NCBI GenBank assembly: GCA_023053685.1 | Contig: JALIGW010000002.1 | Location: 172,537,430-172,601,429 of the forward strand | Length of the DNA: 64,000 nt | Source: Diadophis punctatus similis | Lineage: Eukaryota; Chordata; Lepidosauria; Squamata; Dipsadidae | Direction: 5' to 3' | Shown here: piece by piece, positions 21,286 through 33,225 of the stretch | Numbering within the stretch: the first letter of the stretch is position 1 | How the letters are laid out: each line of letters begins with the position of its first letter | Notes under the pieces: model-generated | What the model was told of the DNA's origin: nothing | What the model saw: only the letters and a program-made list of their open reading frames with translations | Databases searched by the model: none | Made by a program: the position numbers and the translations under genes

Positions 21286-22060
21286 AGGGTGCGAATTCTT
21301 CTTTTTGAACTAGAAATTCAGCAGAAAGTGTTTTCCAAGAGGAAACAGAAAATTGGTTTCTACAGACACCAATCAATAAGAGAACATGCAATATTCTTTT
21401 TCTCCGGTAACACTGTACCGCTAACTAGGGCATACAAAACCTTTGCCAGACAATCCTCGAATACTACTTGTCTGCCTGGAATCTACACTGTATATCGGAC
21501 ATTAATACAATCAAGCAGGTCCAGAGGTATTTCACGAGAAGAGTACTCCACTCCTCTGCTCACAATAGAATACCTTATGTCACCAGGCTTGAAATTTTGG
21601 GCTTGGACAACCTTGAACTTCGCTACCTATGGTCTGACCTAAGCATAGTACACAAAATTGTCTGCTACAATGTCCTACTTGTCAATGACTACTTCAGCTT
21701 CAACCACAATAATACATGGGCAAACAATAGATACAAACTCAAGGTAAACCGCTCCAAACTCAATTGCAGAAAATACGACTTCAGCAATAGAGTGGTCAAT
21801 GGCTGGAATGCTCTACCTGACTCCATTGTTACTTCCTCAAACCCCCATAGCTTTAACCTTAAACTGTCTACCGTGGACCTCACCCCATTTCTAAGAGGTC
21901 CGTAAAAGGGGCGTGCATAAGCGCACCAGCGTGCCTACCATCCCTGTCCTACTGTCCCCATTTATTTGTACTCATTTCATGTGCTCATGTCCATGTTTAT
22001 ACTTACACCTGTTAGCTTGTACATGTTTGACAAAATAAATAAATAAAAATAAAAAAATAA
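21286..22060 (+). mobile_element. CR1/Jockey-superfamily LINE 3' end, 5'-truncated and frameshifted
   Basis: Frames 21289-21642 and 21468-21905 together give a LINE C-terminus: AYKTF, then SDINTIKQVQRYFTRRV, RLEILGLDNLELRYLW, FSNRVVNGWNALPDSIV and VDLTPFLRGP. A frameshift separates the two. The 3' UTR ends in an A-rich (AAAT)n tail near 22035-22060. The subfamily is uncertain; it lacks the GCCGCCC hairpin of the L2 copies. Confidence 0.78.
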
Positions 22061-22555
22061 AAATATCAGAGTTTGAATTAACTCCCTAAACAAGGTTTAT
22101 TTATTTTTGGTTTCAGCTTACTATCTCATCATCTCAGCTGATGACGGTATGAACGGATCCTCTTATCATAACCTAATAGCTAAGCATATGCTTGGATGTG
22201 TCCCAGATAATTCTTAGATATCTTCAGCTAAAAGATCTTCAGGCAACAGGACTGGGGAAAAAAGAGCTCCTAACACTAGAAAGCAACACCCAATCAGAAT
22301 AGACAGCATGAGACTAGACTAACATTCACCCTAAATTCTTAAACTGTTCCTGCTATTTGGCTCCAAACTACTTTAATAAAATCCTGTTGGGTTAGATATT
22401 TGGCAACAACTTGCAAGATACTCAGTCTAGACAGCTGACTACCAATCTATCCCACTGGAGAATTTCCTTGCTGTTGTTCCTTTCCATTTTTTTTAAATCT
22501 TAGGAAAGCAATTGTTAATTACTCTCCTTTCTGTCCCAAAGATGTCTTCCCAAAA
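22061..22555. other. Intronic DNA
   Basis: Nothing recognised. Confidence 0.4.
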
Positions 22556-22675
22556 GGCAACTAGACTTTCTTGGTGTTTTCCTTGAAAACATTTCGTTCT
22601 CTACAAGAAGCTTCTTCAGTTGAGAAGCTCCTTAACCTGGATAATTGAGAATCTCCATAGACATACTGTCCTTTT
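22556..22675 (-). repeat. Interspersed repeat fragment, same family as 1146-1285
   Basis: Shares GGCAACT, CTTGGTGTTTTCCTTGAA, AAGAAGCTTCTTC and GAGAATCTCCATAGACAT with the earlier copy, with an internal deletion. The class is not assigned. Confidence 0.6.
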
Positions 22676-22845
22676 CTATGACCAGTCTGTCTGGACGTAG
22701 GTATTTTTATATGTGTGCATGTATTTATATATGCAAAGTTAAAGCATGAAAAACATAAAGGCACAACAGCCAACTTTAAAATAAAAATTCCTTTACTACT
22801 GCTTTTTGGTCTTCAATATTTTTGCAGACAGCTTTAGCATGCTAT

Positions 22846-22914
22846 GCCACAATAGCTCAGTGGTTTTAACACTTAGCTTGCAAGTAGAAGGTTAATGGTT
22901 TGAAACCCCTAGAA
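22846..22914 (+). repeat. tRNA-like sequence (SINE head or tRNA pseudogene)
   Basis: Box A is TAGCTCAGTGG at 22853-22863 and box B is GGTTTGAAACCCC at 22897-22909, spaced about as in a tRNA. The acceptor stem does not close well and no clear anticodon loop forms, so it is probably a SINE-derived or decayed tRNA sequence. Confidence 0.55.
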
Positions 22915-23268
22915 ACATTTTTAATTATTACGTTTTCTTTCCCTGAGCCACTGACTTAAATATAAACACTCCATAGTTGCACTATTTCATAATCTTCCTA
23001 CAATAAGAGATCATGTAGGAGGAGAGTTTATTAGTGTCTGGTAGCACTTTTTCAGTCTAACAACATTTACTAAAGTTATTAGCTTTAATAATGCTCACCA
23101 CATATCTGATGAAGTACAAGGTAATTCACAAAATGTGCATCTTATAAAATTTGTTAGACTGTAAAAAAAACTATCAGGCATCTTATGACTTTAATGATCA
23201 TGTATTGTATCATTGATTCAGTTGAGGGGCTCCTCCTTCCTTCTGCAAAGTTGTAGATAAATTTCTAA
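22915..23268. other. Intronic DNA
   Basis: Nothing recognised. Confidence 0.35.
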
Positions 23269-23276
23269 GGGTTAAT

Positions 23277-23593
23277 CAGTTGTGGGTTCCTACTGGTGCT
23301 GTGCGGGACGCCGCACGGGTAGGAGCTCGGCGATGATGTCATTTTTAGGTGCTTTTTTCCGGCTTCTCCGCATCCTGAGCTGTCGGGAAAAAAAGCCCTC
23401 CCACCCGCCCTTGTTTTAATCGGACCTTTATTCTTCCTCCGAAGTACAGCTGAGAAGCTCCTCAGCTGTTTTTTTGGTTTGTAATGTCGTCCTAAGCATG
23501 CACAGAAGTGAAATAGCCCGATGGAACGCGAGTTCATTTCTGTGCATGCTCGTGATGCTCACCGGTAGAGAAAATAACCGGAACCCTCCGCTG
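23277..23593. mobile_element. hAT-type MITE, copy 2 of the CAGGGGTGGGTTC family
   Basis: The 317-bp element has termini CAGTTGTGGGTTCC and, reversed, CAGCGGAGGGTTCC. An 8-bp duplication has one mismatch: GGGTTAAT at 23269-23276 and GGGTTAAC at 23594-23601. The body is GC-rich with CpGs in otherwise AT-rich DNA and shares with 45503-45839 the reversed block GAAGAATAAAGGTC. Confidence 0.8.
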
Positions 23594-23601
23594 GGGTTAA
23601 C

Positions 23602-24160
23602 CCATAATGAAATTAGCTCATTAGCCAAAAGAAACAGAAATACCAGATGACACAAAGGGGAGCACTTTTAAACTTCAGCTTTATCTTCTTTCTAGGTTCA
23701 CTTAATGGCATGAGAATAAAAGGTTAATAACAGACTCTGTACATAATACCCACAAGAAGTTTGCAACCATTTAATATCCCACTCAAAAAAATTCACTCAA
23801 AATGTTTAGAATAAGTTTTTTTCTAGAGATAAAGCTTTCAAGGCCAAGACATAATCTCTACCTGCCTGCTCAAATGTTGTTTTTGTTCTTGTCATGACCA
23901 GAATCTGAAAATGTAAAAAGAAAAATGAAAGAGAAAGTCATGCAGATGCACTGTCTGCGCACTGGGAACTAAGGTCTTTAATGATTTAAAGATTAGAGGA
24001 TATTTCAAGATCAGGTCTTCCATCTGTCCAAATGGCTTTTTAAAACAGGGATGAGGCAAACTCTGATGCTAACAATCTCCCAGACGCTGATCTTTCAGTG
24101 TTCTAAAGGGATAGAAGACAAGTGCTGGCCTCAATTGATCTCTCTACCTCTGCATCTCTC
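23602..24160. other. Intronic DNA
   Basis: Nothing recognised. Confidence 0.4.
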
Positions 24161-24362
24161 TCTCTCTTTTTTTTTCTTCCATTCAATAGTGTCTCATTCT
24201 CAGAGAATGCTTGGACAAGTCCCTACAGTTTTCTTGATAAGGTTTTTCAGAAGTGGTTTGCCATTGCCTCCTTCCTAGGGCTGAGAGAGAATGACTGGCC
24301 CAAGGTCCTGCAGCTGGGTTCACAGTCTTTTGTTGCCTAGCCTGATGCTTTAACCACTTCAC
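24161..24362 (-). mobile_element. tRNA-derived SINE, family B
   Basis: Reversed, it reads GGACCTTGGGCCAGTC, CCTAGGAAGGAGGCAATGGC, AAACCACTTCTG and AGGGACTTGTCCAAGC, colinear with the plus-strand copy at 40772-40990. The tRNA-like head at 24330-24362 is partial. Confidence 0.8.
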
Positions 24363-24365
24363 CTC

Positions 24366-24367
24366 TC

Positions 24368-24447
<80 letters not shown>
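24366..24447. repeat. (TCTA)n / (GATA)n microsatellite
   Basis: About 20 perfect units, abutting the family A SINE. Confidence 0.98.
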
Positions 24448-24449
24448 AA

Positions 24450-24655
24450 GAGCCGAGGTGGCGCAGTGGTTAAAATGCAGCACTGCAGTTCAGCAGTTCA
24501 GCTGTTCAAATCTCACCGGCTCAAGGTTGACTCAGCCTTCCATCCTTCTGAGGTCGGTAAAATGAGGACCCAGATTGTTGGGGGCATTATGCTGAACTCT
24601 GTAAACCGCTTAGAGAGGGCTGTAAAGCACTACGAAGCGATATATAAGTCTAAGT

Positions 24656-24657
<2 letters not shown>
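24450..24657 (+). mobile_element. tRNA-derived SINE, family A
   Basis: Starts GAGCCGAGGTGGCGCAGTGG with box A, continues through GCTCAAGGTTGACTC, GATTGTTGGGGGCA and AAACCGCTTAGAGAGGGC, and ends TAAGTCTAAGTGCT. It passes directly into a CT repeat. Confidence 0.93.
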
Positions 24658-24744
<87 letters not shown>

Positions 24745-24858
24745 CTATCATCTATCCATCCATCCATCCATCCATCCATCCATCCATCCATCCATCATCT
24801 ATCTATCATCTATCTATCTATCTATCTATCTATCTACCCATCTATCATCTCTCTATCT
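24657..24858. repeat. Compound microsatellite (CT)n(ATCT)n(ATCC)n
   Basis: About 35 CT units, then ATCT, about ten ATCC units and again ATCT with interruptions. The array grows directly from the SINE 3' end. Confidence 0.97.
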
Positions 24859-26736
24859 CTATTTTATTATAGTACTATATTATATTAATAAAGCAAAAAG
24901 AAACACTGCTCTGACCATAATTCTATTTCTTTTTCATGTTATCAGTTAGGGAGTTGGAAAGGGAGAGATACGCATCAACTGAGCTTGTGTTCAAGCCAAT
25001 GCAAATACTCCTGATTTATTTATCATACTTATGTTGATTAGATGCCGGGAAACTAGGTGCGGGCAATACAGGAATGAATGTACCTTTTTTTTCCCTCCTC
25101 ATTTTGAACATTTCAAGCAAATTTGGGTGAATGCTATTTCTAACCAGGGTGCATAAAGAGCTTTTCAGAGAAGCTTTCAAAACCATATCAAGTGCAATTC
25201 ATCACTCTTATTTGGCAGCCATCTAGCAAAAATGTCAGTTAATCCAGTCGGTGAACAATCCTTTTCATTATTTCAGTTGAGAGGCTGGGATGCTAGGAGA
25301 ATTGAGTAATGGTATGACATCGACCAGGCTAACGAAAGAATTAGAACTGAGATATCATAGGGTGACTTTGAAGTGTCCTGGTTTTTTATTCAATCTATTA
25401 AAAAATTTTTTTGTTGATATAAGGAATCAATCTGGGAAAAAAAGTATCTGGAGAGAAGGGTGAGCATAAAGCTAAATCATACAGTGTCAATAATCTGTAA
25501 TAATGTAGGGCTTGAAGTCAAGAAGCATTTTCTAGCTAGCAATTTTTCTGCTTCTCAGATTCAACTATCAAAATTGGCCCAAAAAGACCCATGATCTGAA
25601 GTACGTGGGGATCTTTCTGCTTGTTCTTTTTATATGCTTCTCTCTGACACCAGCACTGTCAAGATGAGAATAACTCTCACTAGAGGCGAAAATAGATCTT
25701 TACCTGGAATTCTGACATTAGAAATGAAACCGCAGTTTAAAGTTCTAAGTAAAAATATTTATTTCGGTACAAAAACAATAAATCCTCATTAATTACATCT
25801 CTGATATAAAAAGCATGTCTTGCTTCGACAGAAGCTGGGAACAGAAGGATAGAACGGAGAAAAGAATGTGCACATGCGTACAGGAACATATCAATCACTT
25901 GCTCAGGAATAAACCATTATAATAAATAGGGATGCAGCTCCCTGCATATACATATAACAGGCAATATAAAAATCACTGCCTGACAAGCACAATCATCACT
26001 AACTCTCTAGCTACACAGGCTGACCTTTAATAATTACTTTGAGGAGGTCCTGATTTTGTCATATTGTTAAGTAGCCACAGGCTCATGAATGCTGCCTGGG
26101 CTAGGGAATGCCACAGGCTTTTCATACCTTCATACCTGAAGTAGCCAGCTGGTACAGAACATTGCTCCATAATGCCATATTCTTTGTGTTCTGTGAATTG
26201 ATTGTTCTGGACAGAATGTAAGTGTGGGACTTTCAGTCTGTTCCACTTTGTCAATTGAAATAACTTCCTTTAGCCTAATAGTGGTTCCACATTGGTCTGT
26301 TAATGACCTCCAGCTATGATGTAAATTTAATTTTTTATGTCCAGAAGCAATTATCATTGTCCAACCTTGAAGAAGAAGAAGACATACGCACATAGACAAA
26401 GTTTTACTATCACTTATATTCAAGGGAGCTGAAAGTCTGGGTGACATCATTTGAGTTTATGATGTCCTCCTATTCATTGCTTTAGAATCTAAAGTTTAGA
26501 TGGTAAGATTCTCTGCATATTTTCAAGGTAACTCAGTGCTAACAGTAGTCAGACTCCCTACTTTAAAATCAGCAGAAACTTCCCAGACACTTGACATAAC
26601 AAATCTAGATAAGAATTTTATGGCATATTAAAATTAAGACATCATAAATAGTTGATTATCAAGAGGAGAGTCCACTCTCCTCTACTTATTGTAGTTTAAA
26701 TCCTGGACTTCTTTTATTGACATTCCTTTCTCCCTC
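24859..26736. other. Intronic DNA
   Basis: Frames at 26027-26254 and 26130-26450 show no recognisable domain. Nothing else recognised. Confidence 0.45.
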
Positions 26737-26928
26737 CCTCCCTCCCTTTCTCCTTTTCTCCCTTCCTTCCTTCCTTCCTTCCTTCCTTCCTTCCTTCCTT
26801 CCTTCCTTCCTTCCTTCCTTCCTTCCTTCTCCCCTCCCTCTCTTTCTCTTTTCCTTCCTTCCTTCCTTCCTTCCTTCCTTCCTTCCTTCCTTCCTTCCTT
26901 CCTTCCTTCCTTCCTTCCTTCCTTCCCT
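26737..26928. repeat. Polypyrimidine (CCTT)n repeat
   Basis: About 190 bp of CCTT units with a CCCTCC/TCTTT interruption near 26830-26850. The Arg/Lys/Glu/Gly-repeat and Pro/Ser/Phe-repeat frames across it are artefacts. Confidence 0.97.
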
Positions 26929-27499
26929 TTTCTTGCTTTTTTCAGACCCAGGGCCAGAATTATATTACTATTGGGTGTAACTGACATCTCTCTACTTAGA
27001 AACAGTTCTGACCATACATACAACAAATGAAAAGAAAGCTTTTTTTAAAATGAAACAAAAATAAAAACAAATGAGGACATAAACTTAAATTGACAAATAG
27101 TAATGTCCTTCTGACTTTTCAGCTTAGCCCCAAAATGTATTTTTTTTTAAAAAAAATGTTTTCTAAGTATCACAAAGAGAAAGTGGGTTGGCAATAATGG
27201 GAAAAATCAAAAGCCATTCAAAACAGGAACTAGGATGAATATATTTGGAAAATTACCTGGGTATGCCATCTGACTGATCTGTTTAAAGTAATTATTTTCT
27301 GTCCTTCTCTTTATAAAGCCTTTTTAATAATATTTTTAGGAATCTGGTTGCAAAATTGATTTCCCCAAGCAAAAAAAATTGAAATAAGTTTTATCTTTTT
27401 GCTTGTTCACTTTTAGCCAGCGAGAAACAATAGATTTAGACAGATGTCTTTAGCACACATGCCTATTTTACATCCACTAAACCCCACTGACTTCAAGGA
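26929..27499. other. AT-rich intronic DNA
   Basis: Nothing recognised. Confidence 0.4.
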
Positions 27500-28670
27500 A
27501 TTTACTTGCAGGTAAGAGGTTTCAACTATAGAAGCAATGATTTACCCAAATGTTATAGACCTAAATAAGATAGTAACCTATAATGAACTGCTAGACAAAC
27601 AAGGAAATTTAAAATCAAATCAGGAACTGCAAACAGAGGGAATTAAAAAAGACTGGTGGCCTTATTTACAGATACAAAATATAAAAAGGACTCGAAACAG
27701 CATGGTTTTCAAAATGAGCAACAAGAAATCGACAAAGTATTATCAGGCACAGATGAAAAAATGATTACAAAGGTATATAATTGTCTTCTAAAACTTAAAA
27801 TGGAGGAGAAAGTTGTAAAAGAACCAATGATAGCATGGGCCAAAAATTTTGGGTATAATATCGAATTAAAGTATTGGGAACAAATTTGGGGAAAAATACA
27901 AATTGACAATGTCGGCCGCCTATAAAGAAAATACATACAAAATATTTTATAGATGGTATCTACCACCAGCGAGATTGGCCAAAATGTATCTAACCACACC
28001 ATCTAATTGTTGGAAATGCAATCACATACAAGGAACATTCTACCACATGTGGTAGACATGTCCCAACTCAAAGAAATACTGGGGGAAAATAAAAAAATGG
28101 ATTGAGGAAATAATGGAACAGAAAATTGAGATGAGGCCAGAACTATTATTCCTTCTAGGAATAATAAAAGAAAACATGAGAAAAGAAATTTATTATATTA
28201 TTCAACATATAATTACCACAGCGAGAATTACATTCACCCAAAATTAGAAGAAAGAGAAAACACCCTCGAACGCAATGATTATAAGAAAGGTGCTAGAATG
28301 CGCAGAGATGAGTAAACTAACAATGGAATTGAGAGAGAGAGAGAGAGGAAACAATGTATTACAAAATATGAAATAGATGATATGATTGGCTTGAAAGGAA
28401 AAGTAAAATTAATGTGTAAAGTAATATAAAATGATGTAACAAAATTAAACAAATGTAACTGCAAAATGTAAATAAATGTAATGTAATAAACAACACATAT
28501 AAAATTGTAAATAGAAATAAGAATGTTTAAGTTAAAAACAATAGCCTTAGATATGGAAAATGTAGAATGAAGAAAAAACTTCTGATAACGACAAGCTGTA
28601 TTAGTGAAATTATGTTTTGTTTTGTTCTTTTAATGTGAAAAATTTCAACAAAAAGTATTTTTTAAAAAGA
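27500..28670 (+). mobile_element. L1-type LINE, ORF2 C-terminal end
   Basis: Interrupted plus-strand frames give KDWWPYLQIQ, MIAWAKNFGYNIELKYWEQ, then in shifted frames NTYKIFYRWYLPPARLAKM, NCWKCNH and GTFYHMW, TCPNSKKYWGK and PELLFLLGII. The order is that of the L1 ORF2 carboxyl end with its CWKC...H...C zinc-knuckle-like region. Several frameshifts and stops are present. An A-rich 3' region with AAAATTTCAACAAAAAG ends near 28670. Frame 27537-27925 is part of this. Confidence 0.72.
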
Positions 28671-28881
28671 GTGTACTGCTTACATATTTGTTTGAAAATA
28701 ACTTCCATTGGCCTATATGTCATTGTACAATTAATCATATTGCTTGTCCTTAGTCTATGAAAATAGAGCTGTCTGAAAATATAAGAAAATGATTACATCA
28801 CTCTGCCATCAATGTAATTTGCTCAACTTTTAAATCTGTACTCTTTCACCCAGTTTCTCCTCTGCTGAAAAGCCTGGTGAA
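28671..28881. other. Short unique stretch
   Basis: Nothing recognised. Confidence 0.35.
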
Positions 28882-29893
28882 ATTTATTTTATTTATTTAT
28901 TTATTTTGTTATTCTTATATGCCGCCCAACTCCCGAAGGACTCAGGGCGGCTTACAGCAAGGAGAAATACAAGAATAAACAAAAAATTACATGAAATTTA
29001 AAAACAAGTACAAAAATTTAAAAACAGTTATTTAAAACAACAGCATCCATTCAACACATACATACTTGGGGGGTAGGCTCAGATGGAATTACGCTGTCCC
29101 CCCCACCTGCAGGAAAAGCCATGTCTTAATGGCTTTTCGGAAAGCCAGCAGAGTGGGGATAGTCTGGGTCTCTGGGGGTAGTTGGTTCCAGAGCATGGGG
29201 CCAGCCACAGAGAAGGCTCTCCCCCTAGGGCCCGCCAGCCGACATTGCTTGGTCGACGGGACCTGGAGGAGGCCAACTCTGTGGGCCCTAACCGGTCGGA
29301 GGGAAGTATGAGGCAGAATGCGGTCCCGAAGATATCCTGGTCCTAAGCCATGAAGGGCTTTAAAGATGGTGATCAACACCTTGAATTGGACCCGGAGACC
29401 GATGGGCAACCAATGCAGCTGGCGGAGTATCGGTGTCACGTGGGTGTACCTTGGCACACCCACCACAGCACGCGCAGCCGCATTTTGCACCAGCTGAAGT
29501 CTCCGGATACTCTTCAAGGGTAGCCCCATGTAGAGCGCATTGCAGTAGTCCAAACGCGAGGTGACAAGGGCATGAGTGACCGTGAGTAGAGCCTCCTTCT
29601 CCAAGTATGGCCGCAACTGGTGCACCAGGCGAACCTGTGCAAAGGCCCCCCTAGCCACAGCAGAAAGATGGTGGTCCAATTTTAGCTGTGGATCTAGGAG
29701 GACCCCCAAGTTGCGGACCTGGTCTGAGGGGGTCAGTTTCGCACCCTTAAAGACCAAGGAGGGGTAGTTGTCATGAACCTTAGGAGGCAATATCCACAGC
29801 CACTCAGTCTTATCGGGATTAAGTCTGAGTCTGTTCCTCCCCATCCAGATCTTAACGTCGTCCAGGCATCGGCACATTACATCCACTGCCTCC
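28882..29893 (-). mobile_element. 5'-truncated L2-type LINE, reverse orientation
   Basis: The tail (ATTT)n and 3' UTR hairpin lie at 28882-28951. Coding on the minus strand covers DVMCRCLDDVKIWMGRNRL to KTWLFLQVGGTA (29089 to about 29893). It starts just after the YADD motif, so no catalytic RT remains. It is nearly identical to 14165-15310. The codons before 29893 in the open frame are host sequence. The 5' junction carries a small hairpin, CTTGTCTA ... TAGACAAG. Confidence 0.92.
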
Positions 29894-32545
29894 TTGTCTA
29901 TTCTTGTAGACAAGGATAATAAATGTGCCACAAAGAAGTTTGAAATTTTCACACTGGCTATTTAGATAGAAATGATATGGCTGGCCAAATCTGTAGAGTT
30001 TTGTAAGATCAGTCTGCTTATGGAAAAGAATTGCTTATAAGATCATGTTAGTATAACTTGAACATATGTTTTTAAGGATATAAAAATGTGCTAAGGATTT
30101 ATGTCAGAACAGATTTGTGACATCTGCTGATGTGGACTCTACCACAGGACAGCCATGAGCATTGAATGGGCTTGTTGAGATCCATCTTTTTCCAATTAAA
30201 AAATCCACACAAATAAACACATATGTTTGTGGGAAGTACAGCTGACAAAGAAATATACGTTTCTGAAAGTTGTATGCTGAAATTGGGAATTAAGGAGTCA
30301 CCTGTATACATTTATGCAATGAACCACAGAATTAGGAGCATTTGCATCTATTTATTTATAAAGTTAATTGGACTCCCATCTTACCTCAGGGTAACTCTGG
30401 GCGGGTATTTGCATAAGAGGTTAGACCATTTCACATCTTAAGAAAGGTGGTAAAAGAAAACAGATACAGTTCTGTTTTCACAGAAATTTAAATTAAAGTG
30501 CACAGTAAAACAGACTTGTTTTACATTGATTCCCTCAGCCCTAGAAATATACAATTGTACACAGGTGGCTGTGAACTAATTTAAAAGAAAAGTGAACCCT
30601 AAAAACTTTTTAAGCATAAAAAAAAATTGGATTTTAACCAGAGTTACAAATGTATGCAATGAGTGTGATGTGAAGGTTTATAGATTTTTCTGACTGATGA
30701 AAGCAAACCTTGTCCTTCTATGCCATGCTATAATTTAATTTTCTTAGATTACTTCATGAGATGATATGAGCATTGCTCTCTGTCTCAAGGACTAAAAATG
30801 ATATTGATATGTGGGAAGTGAATTCCATTTAAAGAATGAAAAAGGTCTTTCGCTGTGTATAAGAATAAGTTTAACTAGGTAATAAACAGAATAGTCTACC
30901 TGTGAAATGAAAGCAATGAAGGTTTGACCTTGGGCCAACCTTTCCATGGTTTATTTCAAGGATGTTATTTAAGTACAACTTTTAGAAAAAGGTGTTAAGA
31001 AGGGCACTATCAAATTCTCTACTAAAAGGTGATCTTTTGAAGAAATGAACCTAACCATTTTTCTACTGACTGCTCTTCTTTATTTCCCTTCCTAGTTTAA
31101 GAAATGGGACACCTGCTTCCTTGCAGGTGGTACCTGCAAACTGCTGTTTCTTTCAAACGCAGGTGGGTTTTTTTAAACCTCCTGCATGGAGTTAAATAGT
31201 ACCCTTTAATCCTCATAGGTGTACTTCCAAGCTATTAGAGAAAAGTAATTGACTTATTCATGCGAGAAACATCGTTGGTGGCACTGCCTGATAAATATGA
31301 AGACAAGGAGGGTTGCATTTGGGAGATACATTTGTGAGTGGCCCATTTAGGTGAACCTTTTCTGTTTTTAATTAAACAGAACAGGGCACATTGTGACCTG
31401 AGTTGGAGAACAAATTTCTGTTTTCTTTACAAGTTCCTATATAATTCAGATTTCTTTTTAACTGCAGCTGCTCTGAAATAATCTACCAAACGATTTTGTG
31501 ACACGCGGGTCAAAGTAATTAACTGTTTCCAAGTGTTATGTCAAGGGTGTTCAGCCCATTCAGAATCAGAACTTAATTAATTTCAGTGCAAGAACATCCT
31601 GTCATGGATCATGTGATCTCCATGTCTTTGAAAATATGTTTACTTGAATCTCTAAAGCTGCAATTGGAACCTCATGACATCATAATAAAAATAATTTTAT
31701 TTTATCTTAAAGCAGCTTGCTACTGAGTTTGAAAAAAAGTGCAAATGGGGTTTTGTTTATATCAAAAAGTCCTCCTTCTCATATCAAATAAATGCCAATC
31801 CATTATTTTACAGCCCAAAAGAGCATTCAGATCAGATGAAAACTTTGTGGATCAGGTGTTGTTTCCTCATGCTAAGCCATAAATTAGAAGTGGGCAAGAT
31901 TTTGGATGCCATGGCCCTCCTCCAGAGTATTTTGAGTGATATTATAAATCTGTGCAATCCATACAAACTATTCATAACAGTGTTTATCATGGTCAAACAA
32001 TAGGACATTTACAGTATGTATATCTTTAATATATTTTGTAATGATCTAAATTATGTGAAACAGTGCTTTAAAGTGTTATTTCCACTAGGAAATGTGTTAT
32101 GTCACAATTTGTAAACCATGAATTATGTCTGCATAGGAAACAATGTAACCAACTGAAATACTGAATTTACAAATCAAATTCTACAACTCCAAGATGTTGC
32201 ATAGTGCAATGTAGCTTCTCCCTTTTTCAGAAACACATTGCAAAACTACCCTCAGAGCATCAGTTAATTAGATTATCCAAAACTATTGTGATTGTGAATA
32301 ACTGGGAATATTTTAGGAATGGCAATGCAGTTCACCAGGAATTGCTTTTCTAATTAACTTGGGGCATTGAAAGGAAAAATAGATGCTACCTTTCCCCCCC
32401 CCCCAAAGCCTATAGAATTAGACAATAATTTCCCTTTAACAAAATATATATTGGAAACTCTCATTCTACCTATTTGTTTGTCAAATTGATTTTTTTATGC
32501 ATCAAGTGGAGCATCTCCAAATATTTTAAACTTAGTCCTTCTATC
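29894..32545. other. Unique intronic DNA
   Basis: No exon or RNA gene recognised. A reversed LINE-like scrap with ACTCTGGGCGG lies near 30343-30405. The stretch around 31250-31700 is less AT-biased and has several TTAATTA motifs; it could be conserved non-coding sequence, but that cannot be judged from one genome. Confidence 0.4.
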
Positions 32546-32569
32546 AAAAAAAAAAAAAAAAAAAAAAAA
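32546..32569 (+). repeat. Poly(A) run of 24
   Basis: An uninterrupted A24 followed by CCACAAAAAACC. No attached retroelement is recognised upstream. Confidence 0.95.
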
Positions 32570-32859
32570 CCACAAAAAACCCCTGCAGCAAATTGCTGAC
32601 ATTATTTATTTAAGCTCCTTCCAACTGTAGGTTCTATGAAGAAAATTATGAATATGAAATTTCCTCTGTATTTATAAGGAAGAAACTTATAAGATCCACC
32701 AATGGTTTGTCTGAGCAGCATCAATGAACCAGCCTGCATATTTTGTATGACCACCTGCCTCTGTTTGTATTGGTTATCTGTACAATGCAACTGAAGATTT
32801 CTTAAGTATATGGCATAGAGTTCTTGTTTGCAGGACCATCTGTTTTCTGCCTGTCCGGG

Positions 32860-33225
32860 AAGATACAATAGGTTTGGCATGCTTTGGGTCCCATCTATTA
32901 AACATCGTCATTTTACTGGATCAAGAAGCATTCTTTCTTTGTTGCTGCATCTACTTCTTCAATATATTTTTCCCAAAGTCCACCTAGCTTCAACCTTGCC
33001 TGCTTGTCTTCAAGAAAGCTTTGAAGAGCTGGCTGTTTTCAAGGCATTAGACCAGAATATTAGGTGAATCCTTGGTTGAATGTGAATTGTTTATGATTAA
33101 TTAGTTTTCTCCTACCTCCCACATGGTCATCTCTACTTCTATTTCACTTGTTTATATTATTGCTTTTTTAACCCTTGTAAGCCCATAAGTTTGTATGTGT
33201 AGGCAGCTATAGAAATTGAAATAAT
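32860..33225 (+). mobile_element. Old L2/CR1-type LINE 3' fragment
   Basis: The broken frame reads NRFGMLWVPSIKHRHFTGS and CLQESFEELAVFKALDQ, like the C-terminal run of L2-type frames (a GL-L-VPS block followed by an F-K-L-TWLF block). It is followed by a T-rich 3' UTR. It is highly decayed. Confidence 0.5.

Noticed and set aside
24450..24657. Functional tRNA genes at SINE heads
   Set aside because: Box A is good, but the heads are attached to repeated SINE bodies and do not close into full cloverleaves.
26130..26450. 106-codon minus-strand frame
   Set aside because: No motif, and its overlap with another random frame suggests chance.
26682..27026. Arg/Lys/Glu/Gly-repeat and Pro/Ser/Phe-repeat frames
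   Set aside because: Readings of the CCTT repeat.
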